Counted from the stretch's first letter, positions 1 through 12,048 are shown. The stretch is 64,000 nucleotides of DNA from Diphasiastrum complanatum (GCA_029204225.1 CM055099.1:68715549-68779548), one strand, 5' to 3'. The notes: a model not told the origin generated them from the sequence alone. Translations and numbers: made by a program.

Positions 1-217
1 TGAATGTAGGTCTGGTGTACAGTACTCAGACTGTGGGAGGCCGTACTTTCACACGTGTGAAGCCTTCTTCAAGGATTTGGGCCATTTAGTGAGGTTCAAG
101 CATAGATTTTTGATGGATTTTGATGGTTCAACTTGTGCTAATCTTATGAAATCATAATCTATTGTTTCCCTCATCATTTCAAGTGTTTTAGGATCCTTAT
201 TTGCTGTAATTTTTACA
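1..217 (+). repeat. 5' LTR, 3' portion only
   Basis: It matches 5467-5683 base for base by eye and ends in TTTACA directly before the primer-binding site. It contains the palindrome CACACGTGTG near position 51-60. Confidence 0.93.
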
Positions 218-230
218 TGGTATCAGAGCC
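218..230 (+). other. primer-binding site (initiator tRNA-Met type)
   Basis: TGGTATCAGAGCC begins right after the LTR terminal CA. It is the usual plant copia/gypsy site for priming minus-strand DNA synthesis from tRNA-iMet. Confidence 0.9.
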
Positions 231-1028
231 TAAAGGCTGAAATGAGCTAAATCCTTGGTTTGCATTCAATTTGATCACAATTTTTGATCCAAATCTTGTG
301 TAGATTGGATCTTAGCATCTAGTATTGATTCTAGAACTCAAAGTGAGTCAAATACATTGGAGATTGGTGTTGTGTGACTTAATTTGCAGGTGTTTAGGTG
401 TCTAAAACCAGAGGCAAAGTTGAATTCAATTCACATTACCAAGATAGCAAGTTTTGCTTGCTCCAAGCATTGATTTCTAAGCGAGTTTTGGAGGTGATTT
501 CATAGAGAAGGCTTTCTAGCATTCAAGGAGAGGGAAGATCAGAGTTTTGGGGACTCTTCAAGGCTGTTCTAAGGTGTAGTAGGCACCTCCTAAAGTGATT
601 TAGGTTCAGTCCAACCATTGCTTGACTTATGCACCAAATTAGATCAATTTTTCATCAATTTTGATCATTTTTTGCTTGTGATTGGATAGTAGATTGTGTT
701 GCATCCTCATTAAGTTCCATTTAGATCTTTTACAAGTGATTTTGGAAGTATATTAGGTTGCTGAAATTCACTCTTGATCAGATCATTTGGAAGCTTTAAT
801 GTTCTTTATAGAAAGAGGGGCAATTCTACTAGTATTGTCTACTTCAATCAAGCAAGTGCATTGTTTCTAGTATTCTGTGATTTGATTTTGTTAGAGATCA
901 TTCTTAGATCTTTATAGGAAGTCTATTACTGATCTTTTCAGGTCCCTAAGAAGTGGGATAAGGTAGACCTTCAATCAAATCAATAGAAATAACCTTCATT
1001 TGTGTCAAGTCCTTGATTAGGAGACTAG
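231..1028 (+). other. untranslated leader of the copia element
   Basis: About 800 bp between the primer site and the gag start codon, with no long open frame. Packaging and dimerisation signals would be expected here, but I cannot recognise any. Confidence 0.7.
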
Positions 1029-4000
1029 ATGGCATCTATAAATGCATATCTTTTGGATACTAATGAAAGGCTCAACAAAACTAACTATTCCATATGGAAA
1101 GTTAGAATGGAATCTATCATGATCATGCAAGATCTGATGGAAATTGTAAATGGTAAGGAGGGTGAACCTATTCATCCTCAAGAAAAAGCCAAATACATCA
1201 AGAGGTGCAATGTTGCACTACATTGCATAAAAATGAATGTTGCAAATGAACTCTTAAGAGAGGTAGGAGATTGCACTTCAGCTCAAGATGCTTGGGAGAC
1301 TTTGCAAAAGGTCTATGAATCCAAGAACCAAACTAGAATGTTAGCTTTGAAGAATCAAATCTATAGAAGCTATCAAAAGAAAGGAGAGAGTGCACATACT
1401 TTTGTCCTAAGAGTAAAGGAATTGAACAAAGAGCTAGCCTTTATAGGTGACCCTATCAAGGATGAAGAGCTTGTTCAACTCATATTGAATGGACTAAGCT
1501 TTGAATTTGACAATTTGGTTCAGGGATATGCAATTATGGGTAAGCTACCCATACTTGAAGAACTCCAAGGCACACTCATGGCCGAGGAATCAAGAAGGAG
1601 CCAAATGCAAGAGAGGATGGATAGGCTTTCCATCCAAGGTGGAGATGACCAAGCTCTCTTCACCAAAGGCAAAGGCAAGTCCAAAGGCAAAGGATCAACA
1701 TTCAAGAAGTCTACAAAGCTTGAGGATCAAGAAGGACCCCCAAAGGCATCTCCATCAACCACCAAAGTCAAGAAGGACAAATCAAAGGTGAAGTGCTACT
1801 ATTGTAGCAAGATGGGGCATTATGCCTCGGAATGCTTCAAGAGGAAGCAAGATCAAAGCCAAGCCAACATGAGCAAAGAGGAGGAGGAGGAGAGTTCACA
1901 TGAGGACTCTCTCATGATGTCCATATTTTCTTCAACAAGCTTCAAAGGAGAAGATCCTTGGTGGATTGACTCGGGTGCTAGTTCACACATGACTAGTAAA
2001 AGGGAGTTTTTCTCTTCTCTCTTATCTTATGATGGACCTATAAAGTCTATCTATATAGCAAATGATGAAGCTTGTAAGATTGAAGGAGCTGGTAGCATTC
2101 CCCTTTGCTTAGGATCTTCCAAAAAGATCAACATAGAAGGTGTTTTCTACATTCCTACAATAACAAAGAATCTACTAAGTGTTGGCCAAATGGTAGACAA
2201 TGGTTTCAATGTTGACTTTGCTTCAAATGAATGTTTTATCAAGAAGAAGGGTAAGATAGTGGCTAAGGGCACTAGACTTGGCAAACTTTATAAGCTAGAT
2301 GCATTTGTGGATACTAATGTTGTCATGTTGGCCGAGAAGAGCAAGATATCTACCTTTACTTTATGGCACAAAAGACTTGGACATGTCAACTCGGGTTCCA
2401 TGGAGGCTATGATCAAGGAGGAGTATGCTTTAGGCCTACCAAGGTCTATTGGGAAGGAAGACAAGGTTTGTGAAGCTTGTGCCTTATCCAAGGCACATAA
2501 GAAGGTGTTTCCTAACTCCATCACAAAGTCATCTCATCCTCTTGAACTCATACACTCGGATGTGCACATTGCTAGCACCAAATCTAATGGAGGTTCATCC
2601 ATGTTTTTAACCTTCATTGATGACTACTCAAGATATTGTTGGGTGTTCTTACTTTCTTTCAAGTCTCAAGTATTTTATACTTTTGTAAAGTTCAAGTTGT
2701 TTGTGGAAAAGCATCATAATCATAGCATCAAGATTCTTAGAAGTGACAATGGTGGAGAATTCATCTCCAATGAGTTCAAGGCCTTTTGTGAGGAGGAAGG
2801 GATCAAGAAAGAGACTTCTTGTCCTTACACTCCTCAACAAAATGGAGTTGCTGAAAGAAGGAATAGAACATTATGTGAATGTTCTAAGGCTTTAAGATTA
2901 GATGCTTGTTTGCCCAAATCCTTTTGGGGTGAGTCTCTTGTATGTGCAAACTACTTGATGAATAGGGTGTCTTGCAAAGCAATTGAAGGCAAAATTCCTT
3001 ATGAGATGTTGTATGGAAAGAAACCCAATCTTAATCACTTGAAAGTTTTTGGGTGTATATGTTATGTGCATGTGCCATTGGAAACAAGAGCCAAGGAGGA
3101 TCCATCTTCCACAAGAGGGATCATGCTTGGATATGCAAGCTCAAGCAAGGGCTACAAAGTCTATCTCCCATCCTTGAACAAATTTGTTGTTTCAAGGGAT
3201 GTCATCTTTGATGAACATCATATGCATATGCTTGAAGAAGGCTCAAGTGCTCCAACAATCAAGAAGAAGATGGCCGAGGAGCAAGATCTTGGTTTTGAGG
3301 AGGAGCTCATGGAGGAGCAAGCACCAAACCCACCTATCACACCAAGGAGATCTTCAAGGGCAAAAGTGGAGCCATCAAGGCTCACATATCAAGGCAAAGG
3401 ACAGCAAGTTGAGGGTATCTCATCCACTTCTTATGCTTTATCTAGTTTTGAAGAACCGTCTAATGTTGAAGATGCATTGAACTCCAAAGAATGGTATAAA
3501 GCTATGTTGGATGAGTATGATGCCTTGATTGAGAATGAAACTTGGTTGCTTGTTGAGAGACCTCAAAGGAATGTAATAGGATGCAAGTGGGTCTTCAAGC
3601 TTAAGTTGAATGCAAATGGGAGTGTTAACAAACATAAAACAAGATTAGTTGCAAAAGGTTATGCTCAAGAGAGAGGGATAGACTATGAGGAAACTTTTGC
3701 ACCCGTGGCCAAGATGGTCACAATAAGACTAATCATTGCACTTGCATCACATTTTGGATGGATTCTATGTCAAATGGATGTCTCTAATGCTTTCTTGAAT
3801 GGTTTTTTGGAAGAGGATATCTATATGGAGCAGCCACAAGGGTTCATCAAGCATGGAATGGAGAACAAAGTATGCCATCTCCAAAGAAGCATCTATGGCT
3901 TGAAGCAAGCCTCGAGATCTTGGAATTCAAGACTACATTGCTATCTTATTTCACTTTCTTTTGTTCAAAGTGAATATGATCCCACTCTTTACATTAAGTT

Positions 4001-4987
4001 TGATGATGTTGGTATTGTACTTTTACTCATTTATGTAGATGACATCATCATTAGTGGAAATAGTGTTGATGGTATTGAAAAAGTCAAGATAGATCTATCC
4101 TTAGAGTTCAAGATGGTAGATCTAGGGTGTCTTCACTTCATCTTAGGCATAGAAGTACTTAGAGGGTCTGATTTTATCTTTATAAGTCAAGTAAACTATG
4201 CTCAAAGTCTTTTGAAGAATTTAAGATGGAACTATGCAAAAGTGTTGACACACCAATGGAGCAAGATGTAAAAGTGCCAAATGAAGATGATGAAAGATCC
4301 TTCATGGACATCACTTTGTTTAGGCAACTTATAGGTTCCTTAATGTGGATCACTATAACTAGACCAGATCTTAGCTTTAGTGTATGTAGGTTGAGCCAAT
4401 CCATGCAAAAGCCATTGAATATCCATTGGAAAAAGGCTAAGAGGATTCTAAGATACATCTCGGATACATTGGATTTTGGGATTCTATATAGAGGAGATGT
4501 GATTAACCTTCATGCATTTAGTGATTCAAATTTTGCAGGGGACAAGAGGGATAGGAAATCAACAAGTGCCTATTCAATTTTCATAGGAGAAGGTGTGGTT
4601 TCATGGCTTTCAAAAAAGCAAGAAACTATATCTCTATCTTCAACCGAGGCCGAGTACAAAGCTTTGACAACCACTACAAAGGAGGTACTTTGGATCAAGA
4701 GATTATTGGTGGAACTAAAGATCATGGATTCAGAGGAGGCACCAATCATCTACAATGACAATATATCAGCCCAACACCTTGCATCTAACCCAATCTTCCA
4801 TGCAAGATCTAAGCACATTGAGATATGCCATCACTAAATGGTGCAAGCCAAGGAGATTGCTTTGGAGCATGTTCCAAGCAATGAATGTGTAGCTGATCTA
4901 CTTACTAAACCACTTCAAAAGACACCTTTTATGAAGTTCAGATCATCACTTGGAGTGATTAGTAAAGCAATGATTGAACCAAGCTAG
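1029..4987 (+). pseudogene. copia gag-pol polyprotein, one frameshift and one stop
   Basis: The first frame (1029-4271, 1080 aa) holds, in order, a gag domain, a CCHC zinc knuckle (CYYCSKMGHYASEC, about residue 256), the protease motif DSGASSHM (about 314), the integrase HHCC zinc domain (HKRLGH about 447, CEAC about 481), integrase catalytic Asp residues (SDVH about 511, SDNGGEF about 572) with the PQQNGVAERR block, and RT with YVDD at about 1002. Near 4217-4226 the frame shifts by one base. RNase H continues at 4226-4837 with SDSNFAGD and SSTEAEYKAL. A TAA at 4835-4837 then interrupts the conserved C-terminus, which runs on in frame to 4987. Everything else is intact. The protein would be cleaved by its own protease in cytoplasmic particles. 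Confidence 0.93.
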
Positions 4988-4989
4988 AT

Positions 4990-5001
4990 AGTGAGGAGGA
5001 G
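4990..5001 (+). other. polypurine tract
   Basis: The purine-rich stretch AGTGAGGAGGAG lies directly before the 3' LTR TGTTAA and would prime plus-strand synthesis. Confidence 0.75.
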
Positions 5002-5683
5002 TGTTAAAAATTCACAATTCTAGCTTGACTAGTTTTGGTCATATGACTTGTAAATAGTTAGATGGTCATGATGTGGCTTGTCACACGTGCCAAATAGCAT
5101 AGGATTCCATTCATAAGGATGTTCTCAAGTAGACCTAAGTGTTAGAACCTTTGGAATGAGTCCAAATTATGCTTAGATACAAGGGAGAAAAAATAGGAGC
5201 TATTTTTGGTAATTTTTGCATTGTTGAGGGATCTCCAAGATTCCAACCCTAACTTGGTAGGGATGAAAGATCCACCAAAATTAGCATTAGGGATAGGTTT
5301 AGGGCTACTCATACCTGCCCAAAACCGTGATGGATCATGTATATATAGGTGATGATATCTCACCAAAATCAATCAAGCAATTTCATGATTTTTCTCTCAT
5401 AATGGTGCAATTGCTCTCTATGTTCATAATTGTTTGAGTACTTGTGATTACTAATGATTATAGGATTGAATGTAGGTCTGGTGTACAGTACTCAGACTGT
5501 GGGAGGCCGTACTTTCACACGTGTGAAGCCTTCTTCAAGGATTTGGGCCATTTAGTGAGGTTCAAGCATAGATTTTTGATGGATTTTGATGGTTCAACTT
5601 GTGCTAATCTTATGAAATCATAATCTATTGTTTCCCTCATCATTTCAAGTGTTTTAGGATCCTTATTTGCTGTAATTTTTACA
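5002..5683 (+). repeat. 3' LTR, 682 bp
   Basis: It starts TGTTAAAAATTC and ends GTAATTTTTACA. It holds two CACACGTG-type palindromes (near 5082 and 5515). TATATATAG near 5339 may be the TATA element of the U3 promoter. Confidence 0.93.
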
Positions 5684-7454
5684 GTTATGAGATATAGATC
5701 CGGATCCCTCAATGGTATCTCATAAATTCCAAATCAGAAACCCGTAAGAACTATTTCTCTTTTATTTTAAAACCTCTACTTTTTAGAAATTTCTTAAATA
5801 CAAGACAATTGGATTGAGATTCGTATAATGCCTTCCAGTGTAGAACTAGGTTCTGAAAGACTGTTTAAGTAATATGAATTCATGCTAAGAGTAGGTGATT
5901 AACATAGACATATAATCAAGTATTGTGTTTGACAATTACTGGCAGAGTTAACAGATCTGTTCTCATAGATCTATTGGTTAGCTTAAAAGTGATTTGGATA
6001 TGGATCTAAATGTGGTGTTATACTAGTATAATTGAATTTTTCATCTAGACATTTAAGATTTCTAAATCATGAGCAATTTACTTGAGTAGTTGATTTACTC
6101 ATGTGGAAGTTAATTGGTAAAACGGACAGTGTAAAGAGCATTCACCGAAACTGTTGGTTTTGTGTGTATTGATTATAAGACACATAATTTATGAGTCATT
6201 CAGATTCATTAAATTGTGTGCATAGGATACTTATTTCTTAGATAAGTATTTCTCAGTTGAGAAATAGACGTTATTCATTAGTGATAGTATCCCAGTAAGC
6301 TCAATTGGATACCGGATCCTAATGGTTCCAAGAATGTTAAACTGAATTTTGGGAATTCAGCAGAACTTTGTAATCTCTAGACGTTGTTCTAGGAGATTGT
6401 ATAAAGTTTATATTGTTAGAGATGAATGTTATAATAGTCTTTATTTACTTGGCTGATTGTTGAATTTGGAACTCATAATCTGGTAGAGAATCGGATTGGA
6501 AGAATATTCTTGAGATCCAGTATTTTTCCTTGTGGGAAAGATTTCAGAATGATTCTTATATTTCCTGAGTTGTATGTTGTACATATACTCCAATATCTTT
6601 TAGTGATTAAGTATGGTATTAGAATCATGAGAATTATGATTGATGAATCATAAGATTCTAAATGTTTATGATTGACGGATCATAAATTGATACTTAAAGG
6701 TCATTTGAAGATTATAAGAAAATGTGAAGATTCTTAAGATAATGAGTAATTCTTGATCAAATGGGTGAGTCAAGGATTTAGATCTGTTATTTGAACTCTA
6801 AATTCCTTTACTCCAATGCATACTTGAGATTGTATGAATCTCACAGGCCTTTCCATTAAGTAATTGTTCACTTATGAGGAATTGCTTTCTTTACAGATTG
6901 ACAATGTAGTCTATAAGTGCTTGTGTACAAAGTTCAGTCTAAATCTCCAGTTTTGTAGGAGACATATAAATCTATTAAGATACGGATAGATGCTGATTTC
7001 TTGCATATGATGCTAGAAATGGGGCTGTTAACTCATTAGAGTAACTGCAATACTCTGGTTTGAGTTATGATTGTCTGAGACTTGATGGATCTCCTTAGAT
7101 GACTGAATTGTGGTATTTTAGAATATTTGAATATTCAAAAAATATTTGTACCAAGAAGCATTATTTTCTACAATAAATTGAAATGGAATTTCTTTAAATT
7201 TTGGATTTGATCTCTGAAATAAAGAGGTTAATTCACCTAGTGGTTCATGTAATTAGGATTACATGAAGGTGATGAACTTTGTTTTGGAGTAGATCAACCC
7301 ATTTGGAGGATTTATAGTTCAGTGTATCTTTTGGAATTTGAGTTAGTATTCAAGAGTAGGAGCAAGCAATTGAAATATTGTTGCATCTTTGAGTACTTAT
7401 TCAAATGGAAAGATCGGACTAAAAATAATGATTCATAGATAAGATTTGCAAGAT
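5684..7454. other. AT-rich interval without recognisable genes
   Basis: About 1.8 kb with no long open frame, no RNA gene and no LTR boundary that I can recognise. It separates the young copia element from the multi-gene block. Confidence 0.6.
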
Positions 7455-7500
7455 TCATTATAGGAGTTTTGAGCACCAAAAGGGTCTTTTGTCAAGATGC
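7455..7500 (+). repeat. candidate left terminal inverted repeat
   Basis: Bases 7455-7500 resemble the reverse complement of 16951-16995. Both share TCATTA-AGGAGTT followed by CCAAAAGGG at the same spacing: about 24 of the first 30 positions match by eye, fewer further in. The true outer end is uncertain, and both sites could instead be tails of old retroelements. Confidence 0.35.
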
Positions 7501-7872
7501 TGTTTTTGACTTTTCAACTATTCGACGTACATTGGCCCAGTTATATATTTACACCTGTGAAAGACCGTAACGTTGTTGCCGGTCGATTTCTTTTTTGGAA
7601 CTTTCCGGTCATATTTCTATACAATTCAAAACTCCCGTCGGGTAGGGTCCTGACTTGTGATTGGACCGTAATTGCTGCTCGTGAGTTTTCGAAGTGCTTG
7701 GGACCTAAACTTGTGGTTAAAGTAAATCTATTTTGATCTAACCATAGTTAGACTAACATATATGATTTACGAAAGACCACCAACATTTATTACAAATTTG
7801 ATAATTTATTTTCATACTGATTTAACTATATTTTGTTTCAGACTCTGTTGTTCATCTTCTTTTAGCTTTGCA

Positions 7873-9270
7873 ATGGCTTCCGAAAGCCGTAGACCACGAA
7901 GCAATATTGTATCAGTTTCTGTTTGTAATGAAAAAGACTCTGATGGCTCTTGGATACCACGTATCTATAGAAAATTTCATTGGGTTCTCATGCATCCCTC
8001 CTCAAGAGGTGTTTTTGGTAAAAAGAGAAAATCAAATATGGTTATAGGAATTTTTGGAAAGGTAGAATTTTAGACTTCAAAGTTTCACCCGGTGGTCGAT
8101 CCATTTCAGAGGTCTTGATTTAACATGTCTACATGCATAAGGAAATTAGAGTGGAAGGCATAAGTTCAAATGACAGACTCAAATACAATTGTAAGTTTTG
8201 GAGAATTTTTTGCTTTGAGCTTTGCATTAATCATTTAGACGTGTATCTGAGTATTTGAATGACATATAGTTTTATGGATTTGTGCAGATTTGTATCCATC
8301 AAACATAATCGAATGGCAACCTATACAATCCCTTGTCGACATCATGGACATTATTCATTCTGATATTGATCTTCTGCAATACAAGAACCACTCCACGAGA
8401 TCACTTTTGGATTCTTGTATTTTCTTCTATGATTCATTTTACACACCATCCAGTTTAGGAGGAAAATTAGAGACGATATCATTACCCTCTTTCTCAAGCG
8501 AAGAATGGATTCCTCCATATTCCCCCATAGCAGAGAGCTTCCGATCAAGGTTTCTTATGGACATTCAAAACTGTATGAAATATAGCACAGGTTCAAAAAA
8601 TAATAGATTGCACTGGTTTTTGCCTATTGCAATTTTTGTTGAATGTAATATTCGTAAAACAGTGACAATGTTTATTTGTAGTGATTTAACAGACAATATG
8701 TTATCAAGCCTCCTTGATGATCATTGGGATAAAAAGAGGAATGGCAATATCGAGTGCATAGTTAATAGATCGTCAATGAAATTTAGATATCTTATAGAAA
8801 AACAAGTGCTTTCTTTAACATTTTATTATAGAAGATGGTCCAAAGTTGGCAACGGATGGAAGCATTGGATCAGGATTTTACAGTGAATCATCAAGATCAA
8901 ATAGAAATTCAAGTGAGGAAAAATAATTCTACTCTTACAACAATTGAGGTGGAAGAAGATTGGACACTCGATCACATTCGATCAGAGCTTACATTGCTGC
9001 AATATGATATTCCTAAACACTTCTGTTTTTGAGTCAACGAGAGATTGGTAGGTGTATGTGTATTTATTCCAGTACACATTTGAAATGACTTTCAATAATT
9101 TTATTTGAACATGTTTTAGTGTTTTCGGTATTGCAATATTTCATTTGACATAATCTCAATGTTGATATTGTTTAACAAGTTTCTTTGATGTACAGGTAAG
9201 GCCAAGACAAGAAAGTCGCATAGAGTGCAAGGACTTAAATAGAAGCATAGAAATTGTTGAAACCACATAA
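7873..9270 (+). pseudogene. ubiquitin-like-domain protein gene, three exons, decayed
   Basis: Proposed exons are 7873-8190, 8288-9047 and 9196-9270, with introns GTAAGT...GCAG and GTAGGT...ACAG whose phases agree. The start MASESRRPRS follows a pyrimidine-rich leader. The middle, including SLLDDHWDKKRNG, is of no family I recognise. The C-terminal part (about 8900-9270) reads IEIQVRKNNSTLTTIEVEED, then a helix-like segment and FCF-stop-VNERL, and resembles a ubiquitin-like fold (beta hairpin, helix, strand). Damage: a frameshift near 8061, TAA at 8121-8123, a frame change near 8835 and TGA at 9030-9032. It converges on the H3-Ulp1 gene with 250 bp between the two ends. The ubiquitin-like call rests on pattern only; it could equally be a PB1-like domain. 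Confidence 0.5.
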
Positions 9271-9520
9271 ACATTGGGATGATAGACGAGCAACATCAAT
9301 GTAGTTTTTCAAAAAAAAAAAAAGAATACAAAGAAGTCTCAAATGACTTCAAGATTTCATCAAGCAATTTGTATTTAGTATTTTGAAAAATGTACATTGC
9401 TTTTGAAATCGTTATAATATATTTGTGGCATTCAGTAATAGCCCACTTTCTATTTGCCTATCTATTAATCTATGGATCATCATGTGATGATATATTTCTA
9501 TGTGTCTGTCAGAACTATAT

Positions 9521-11349
9521 TTACATTTCAATCAAAGGTGCCTGAGGCATATCCTCGAGCACTGTAACCTCATCCACGGATCCTCTGGCAGGTTCATCCG
9601 AGGCACCTTCATGCTTGTAGGGCCTTGCACATGATAGTAAAATTTCCAGCATTTCATGCCGATACTGATGAATCGCATTTGTTGATACCTCAGGATATTG
9701 GAACTGCAAAAAAAAATATCGAGTGTATGTATGTATTAGCCAATGTTTTAAAATATATAAATTCACAAAGTTAACAATATATCATCAGAATACTGGAACA
9801 TTGAAAAAAATACCTCACGGATACTAGCATCTGGAGGTTGCACCATATACCAATCCAAGAACGATTTACCATCCGCAGCTAAAAGCATAAAAAAAAATCA
9901 CAACGAAAAGTTGTTAAAGTATAATTCAATATATTTCTAAACTACATGCCATCATGCAAATAAAATACGTAAAAAGATTCCTTTTACCTTTGCATCAACA
10001 ACCTCTATGTTGGTATTTACAACCAACCCATCCGGCCTGGGCAATAGCCCCACCATCCTTTTGTACATGGATTTAATCATGGAATGGGTGGCATGCAAAG
10101 AATTCATTGTCATGCACACAAGTGTGCAGCTTCCAGTCGAATCCACTTTCATGGATATGATGTGCACACTCCAATGTTTGCTGCCAGAAAGAGACAAGCA
10201 ATGAATTACTAGAATCTATAAGAGTTTCCAAAAGAAAAATCTTACAGAAAACAGATATTACAAGAAGAAACTATCTTACTTTGAACAGTATGGGATAATG
10301 AACATTGATGCCTCTTTGCTGGTGTGCCTGAAGAGCCTTCTGGCTTTCCTCTCTTTATTCAACAGATGCCCAAAAAATGGAGATACAACAAAAATCTCCT
10401 TCGTGACTGTATATGTATATTTATGTAGATAGTATGCACAAGCAGATTCAACTACTGTGTCTGAGATATATGAGGTCTTTTCTTTTAGCTCCCTACAATG
10501 CGGGTCTTTGATATGCATTGCAAAATTAATATCGTCTATACAGAACATAAACTCCCCTCCGAGATCATCTATTTTCTTGGCTATATACAGGTCAAAATCA
10601 ATGTACCTCTCAGAATAAAAAAATGTGTCTTTAGGTTCATTCGGAAGTCTGATATGCAACTCTTTATCAGTTGCATCAACATCAGAAACAATCATGTCTA
10701 CCACTGTATTTAGGTCATCCTCATGTATAGAAGGAGAATCGTGTTATTGAAGATCAGGGGTTACGGGAGGACTCTCAACTAGTGGAATTGCGGATGTACT
10801 AGCCAGATCTTTTCTAATGGGAGGAGGTGAGGGTGAAGAGCTGGGAGACCTGGGCTTGGGTTGCGAACGCTTGGGCTGTGCTTGCTTTCTCTTTTTGCGG
10901 GGTGGGACAGGCCCTTTTTCAAGAGGAACTTGCCTCTGTGTGAATCCTGACTTAAAAATGCTGTCATAGGTGTTTCAAAGCCTCATGACAAGAAGCATGT
11001 CCTTGGGCATCAGTGTCACCCTCTTGCCATGAATGGAGCACATCATCAAATCCTCAAACAATTTTGTCTAGAAATCCTCGTATGCAGTATGGAGGGCCTC
11101 CAATGCAGTGATATTCCACCTCACTGCATAGGGCAGATGGGTGGTCATGTCTTGTGTAACCTCTCTCATAGCCCAATAGAAGGCTGCTTTCGGGATCAGA
11201 AGTTTGCTGCTCCTCTGCAAGGCCCTGATGTCCCTCAACCATGGACAACTAGGTCTACCGCATCTTTGCGAACGTACGGGTTTAGATGTCTGGGGACGGG
11301 ACGGATGAAAGAAACTGGTAAGCCTAGCGGTTTGTTTCATCCAAGCCAT
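9521..11349 (-). pseudogene. histone H3-Ulp1-like protease fusion, four exons, three in-frame stops
   Basis: Proposed exons (minus) are 11349-10280, 10180-9969, 9878-9814 and 9703-9521, together exactly 510 codons. Residues 1-124 are histone H3-like: the tail keeps K4 and QTAR (AWMKQTAR against ARTKQTAR), followed by LRDIRALQRSSKLLI, MREVTQDM, ALEALHTAYEDF and CSIHGKRVTLMPKD, each aligning with H3 core helices. A basic Pro/Ser-rich linker with PPRKKRKQAQPKR looks like a bipartite nuclear signal. From about residue 216 a Ulp1/SENP (C48) protease-like domain follows, with the catalytic His in KHWSVHII. The usual Asp position reads MNSL, and the Cys box is replaced by VQPPDASIRE, so catalysis is doubtful. 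Stops are TAG 11068-11070, TGA 10975-10977 and TAA 10744-10746, all in one otherwise open frame. It could be two adjacent genes, but the shared frame and exon argue for a fusion. Confidence 0.72.
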
Positions 11350-11358
11350 TGAGGCCGA

Positions 11359-11573
11359 ATATCTATACTACGCGAGGATAGAGACACAACAGAAGAGACA
11401 CTGAGAACTCTAACCGTGATATCGCTACGACGTGAGAGAGTGGTAGAGTCAGGCGGGGAGAGGCAGGGGCTCACGTGATGGCGATATTGAGGAAGTCAAG
11501 CTGATATCGCTACAACACGAGAGGGTGTAAGGAATGGGCATGGAGAGGAGGTCGCTCGTGTGATGGCGATATC
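11359..11573. repeat. ATATCGC-TA-ACRCGAG motif block, left side
   Basis: Related 17-19 bp motifs lie at 11359-11376 (degenerate), 11418-11436 (+), 11470-11487 (-), 11503-11521 (+) and 11555-11573 (-). The consensus is about GATATCGCYAYNACRYGAG, in alternating orientation. Confidence 0.75.
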
Positions 11574-11689
11574 ACGAATGCATTTCGTATGGATGCAATC
11601 AAACGTGCTAGCAAATTATGCGAAAACCTGTACAATCCCCGAGAATGGACTTATAGGGGAGAAAAATTGGCACTTGTGAATACCAGTGA

Positions 11690-12048
11690 CATGTGGCCCA
11701 GTCAATAGCTGACATGTGGAACTACACGTCTGTATACGCACGTGTGAAACTGCACGTCTGGATCAACACGTGTGGGAAACCACGTGGAGACACGTGGCCA
11801 AATGGATCAGTGACATGTGTTCTTGCACGTATAGGCTCACACATGTGGTCACGTGGCCCAATCAGTACCTGACGTGTGGGACCTACACCTCTATATCCGC
11901 ACGTGTGAAACTTGCACGTGTGTCCACGTGGTCCAATGGTTTAGTGACATGTGTTCTGGCACGTGTGATCTTGCACGTATGGGCACATGGGCGAATGGCA
12001 GATTGACGTGTATTGTAGCACGTGTGATCTCACACGTGTGGACGGTTG
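11690..12048. repeat. CACGTG/ACATGTG (G-box/E-box) array with interspersed CCAAT
   Basis: About five degenerate units of 55-95 bp, each roughly CCAAT...TGACATGTG...GCACGTGTGA...CACGTGG. More than a dozen CACGTG or CATGTG hexamers occur in about 360 bp. bZIP and bHLH factors bind such sites; whether they do so here is inference. Confidence 0.8.

Larger units (their letters stand above)
1..5683 (+). mobile_element. Ty1-copia LTR retrotransposon, nearly complete, 5' end outside the window
   Basis: The 3' part of the 5' LTR (1-217) is followed by a primer-binding site, a leader of about 800 bp, a gag-pol frame, a purine-rich tract and a full 3' LTR (5002-5683). The gene order is gag, protease, integrase, reverse transcriptase, RNase H, with integrase before RT, which defines copia. 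By eye the 217 visible bases of the 5' LTR are identical to 5467-5683, so the insertion is recent. The coding frame nevertheless has one frameshift and one stop, so this copy needs help in trans or was copied as a defective template. The bases after the 3' LTR are GTTAT, the likely target duplication; its partner lies outside the window. Confidence 0.95.
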
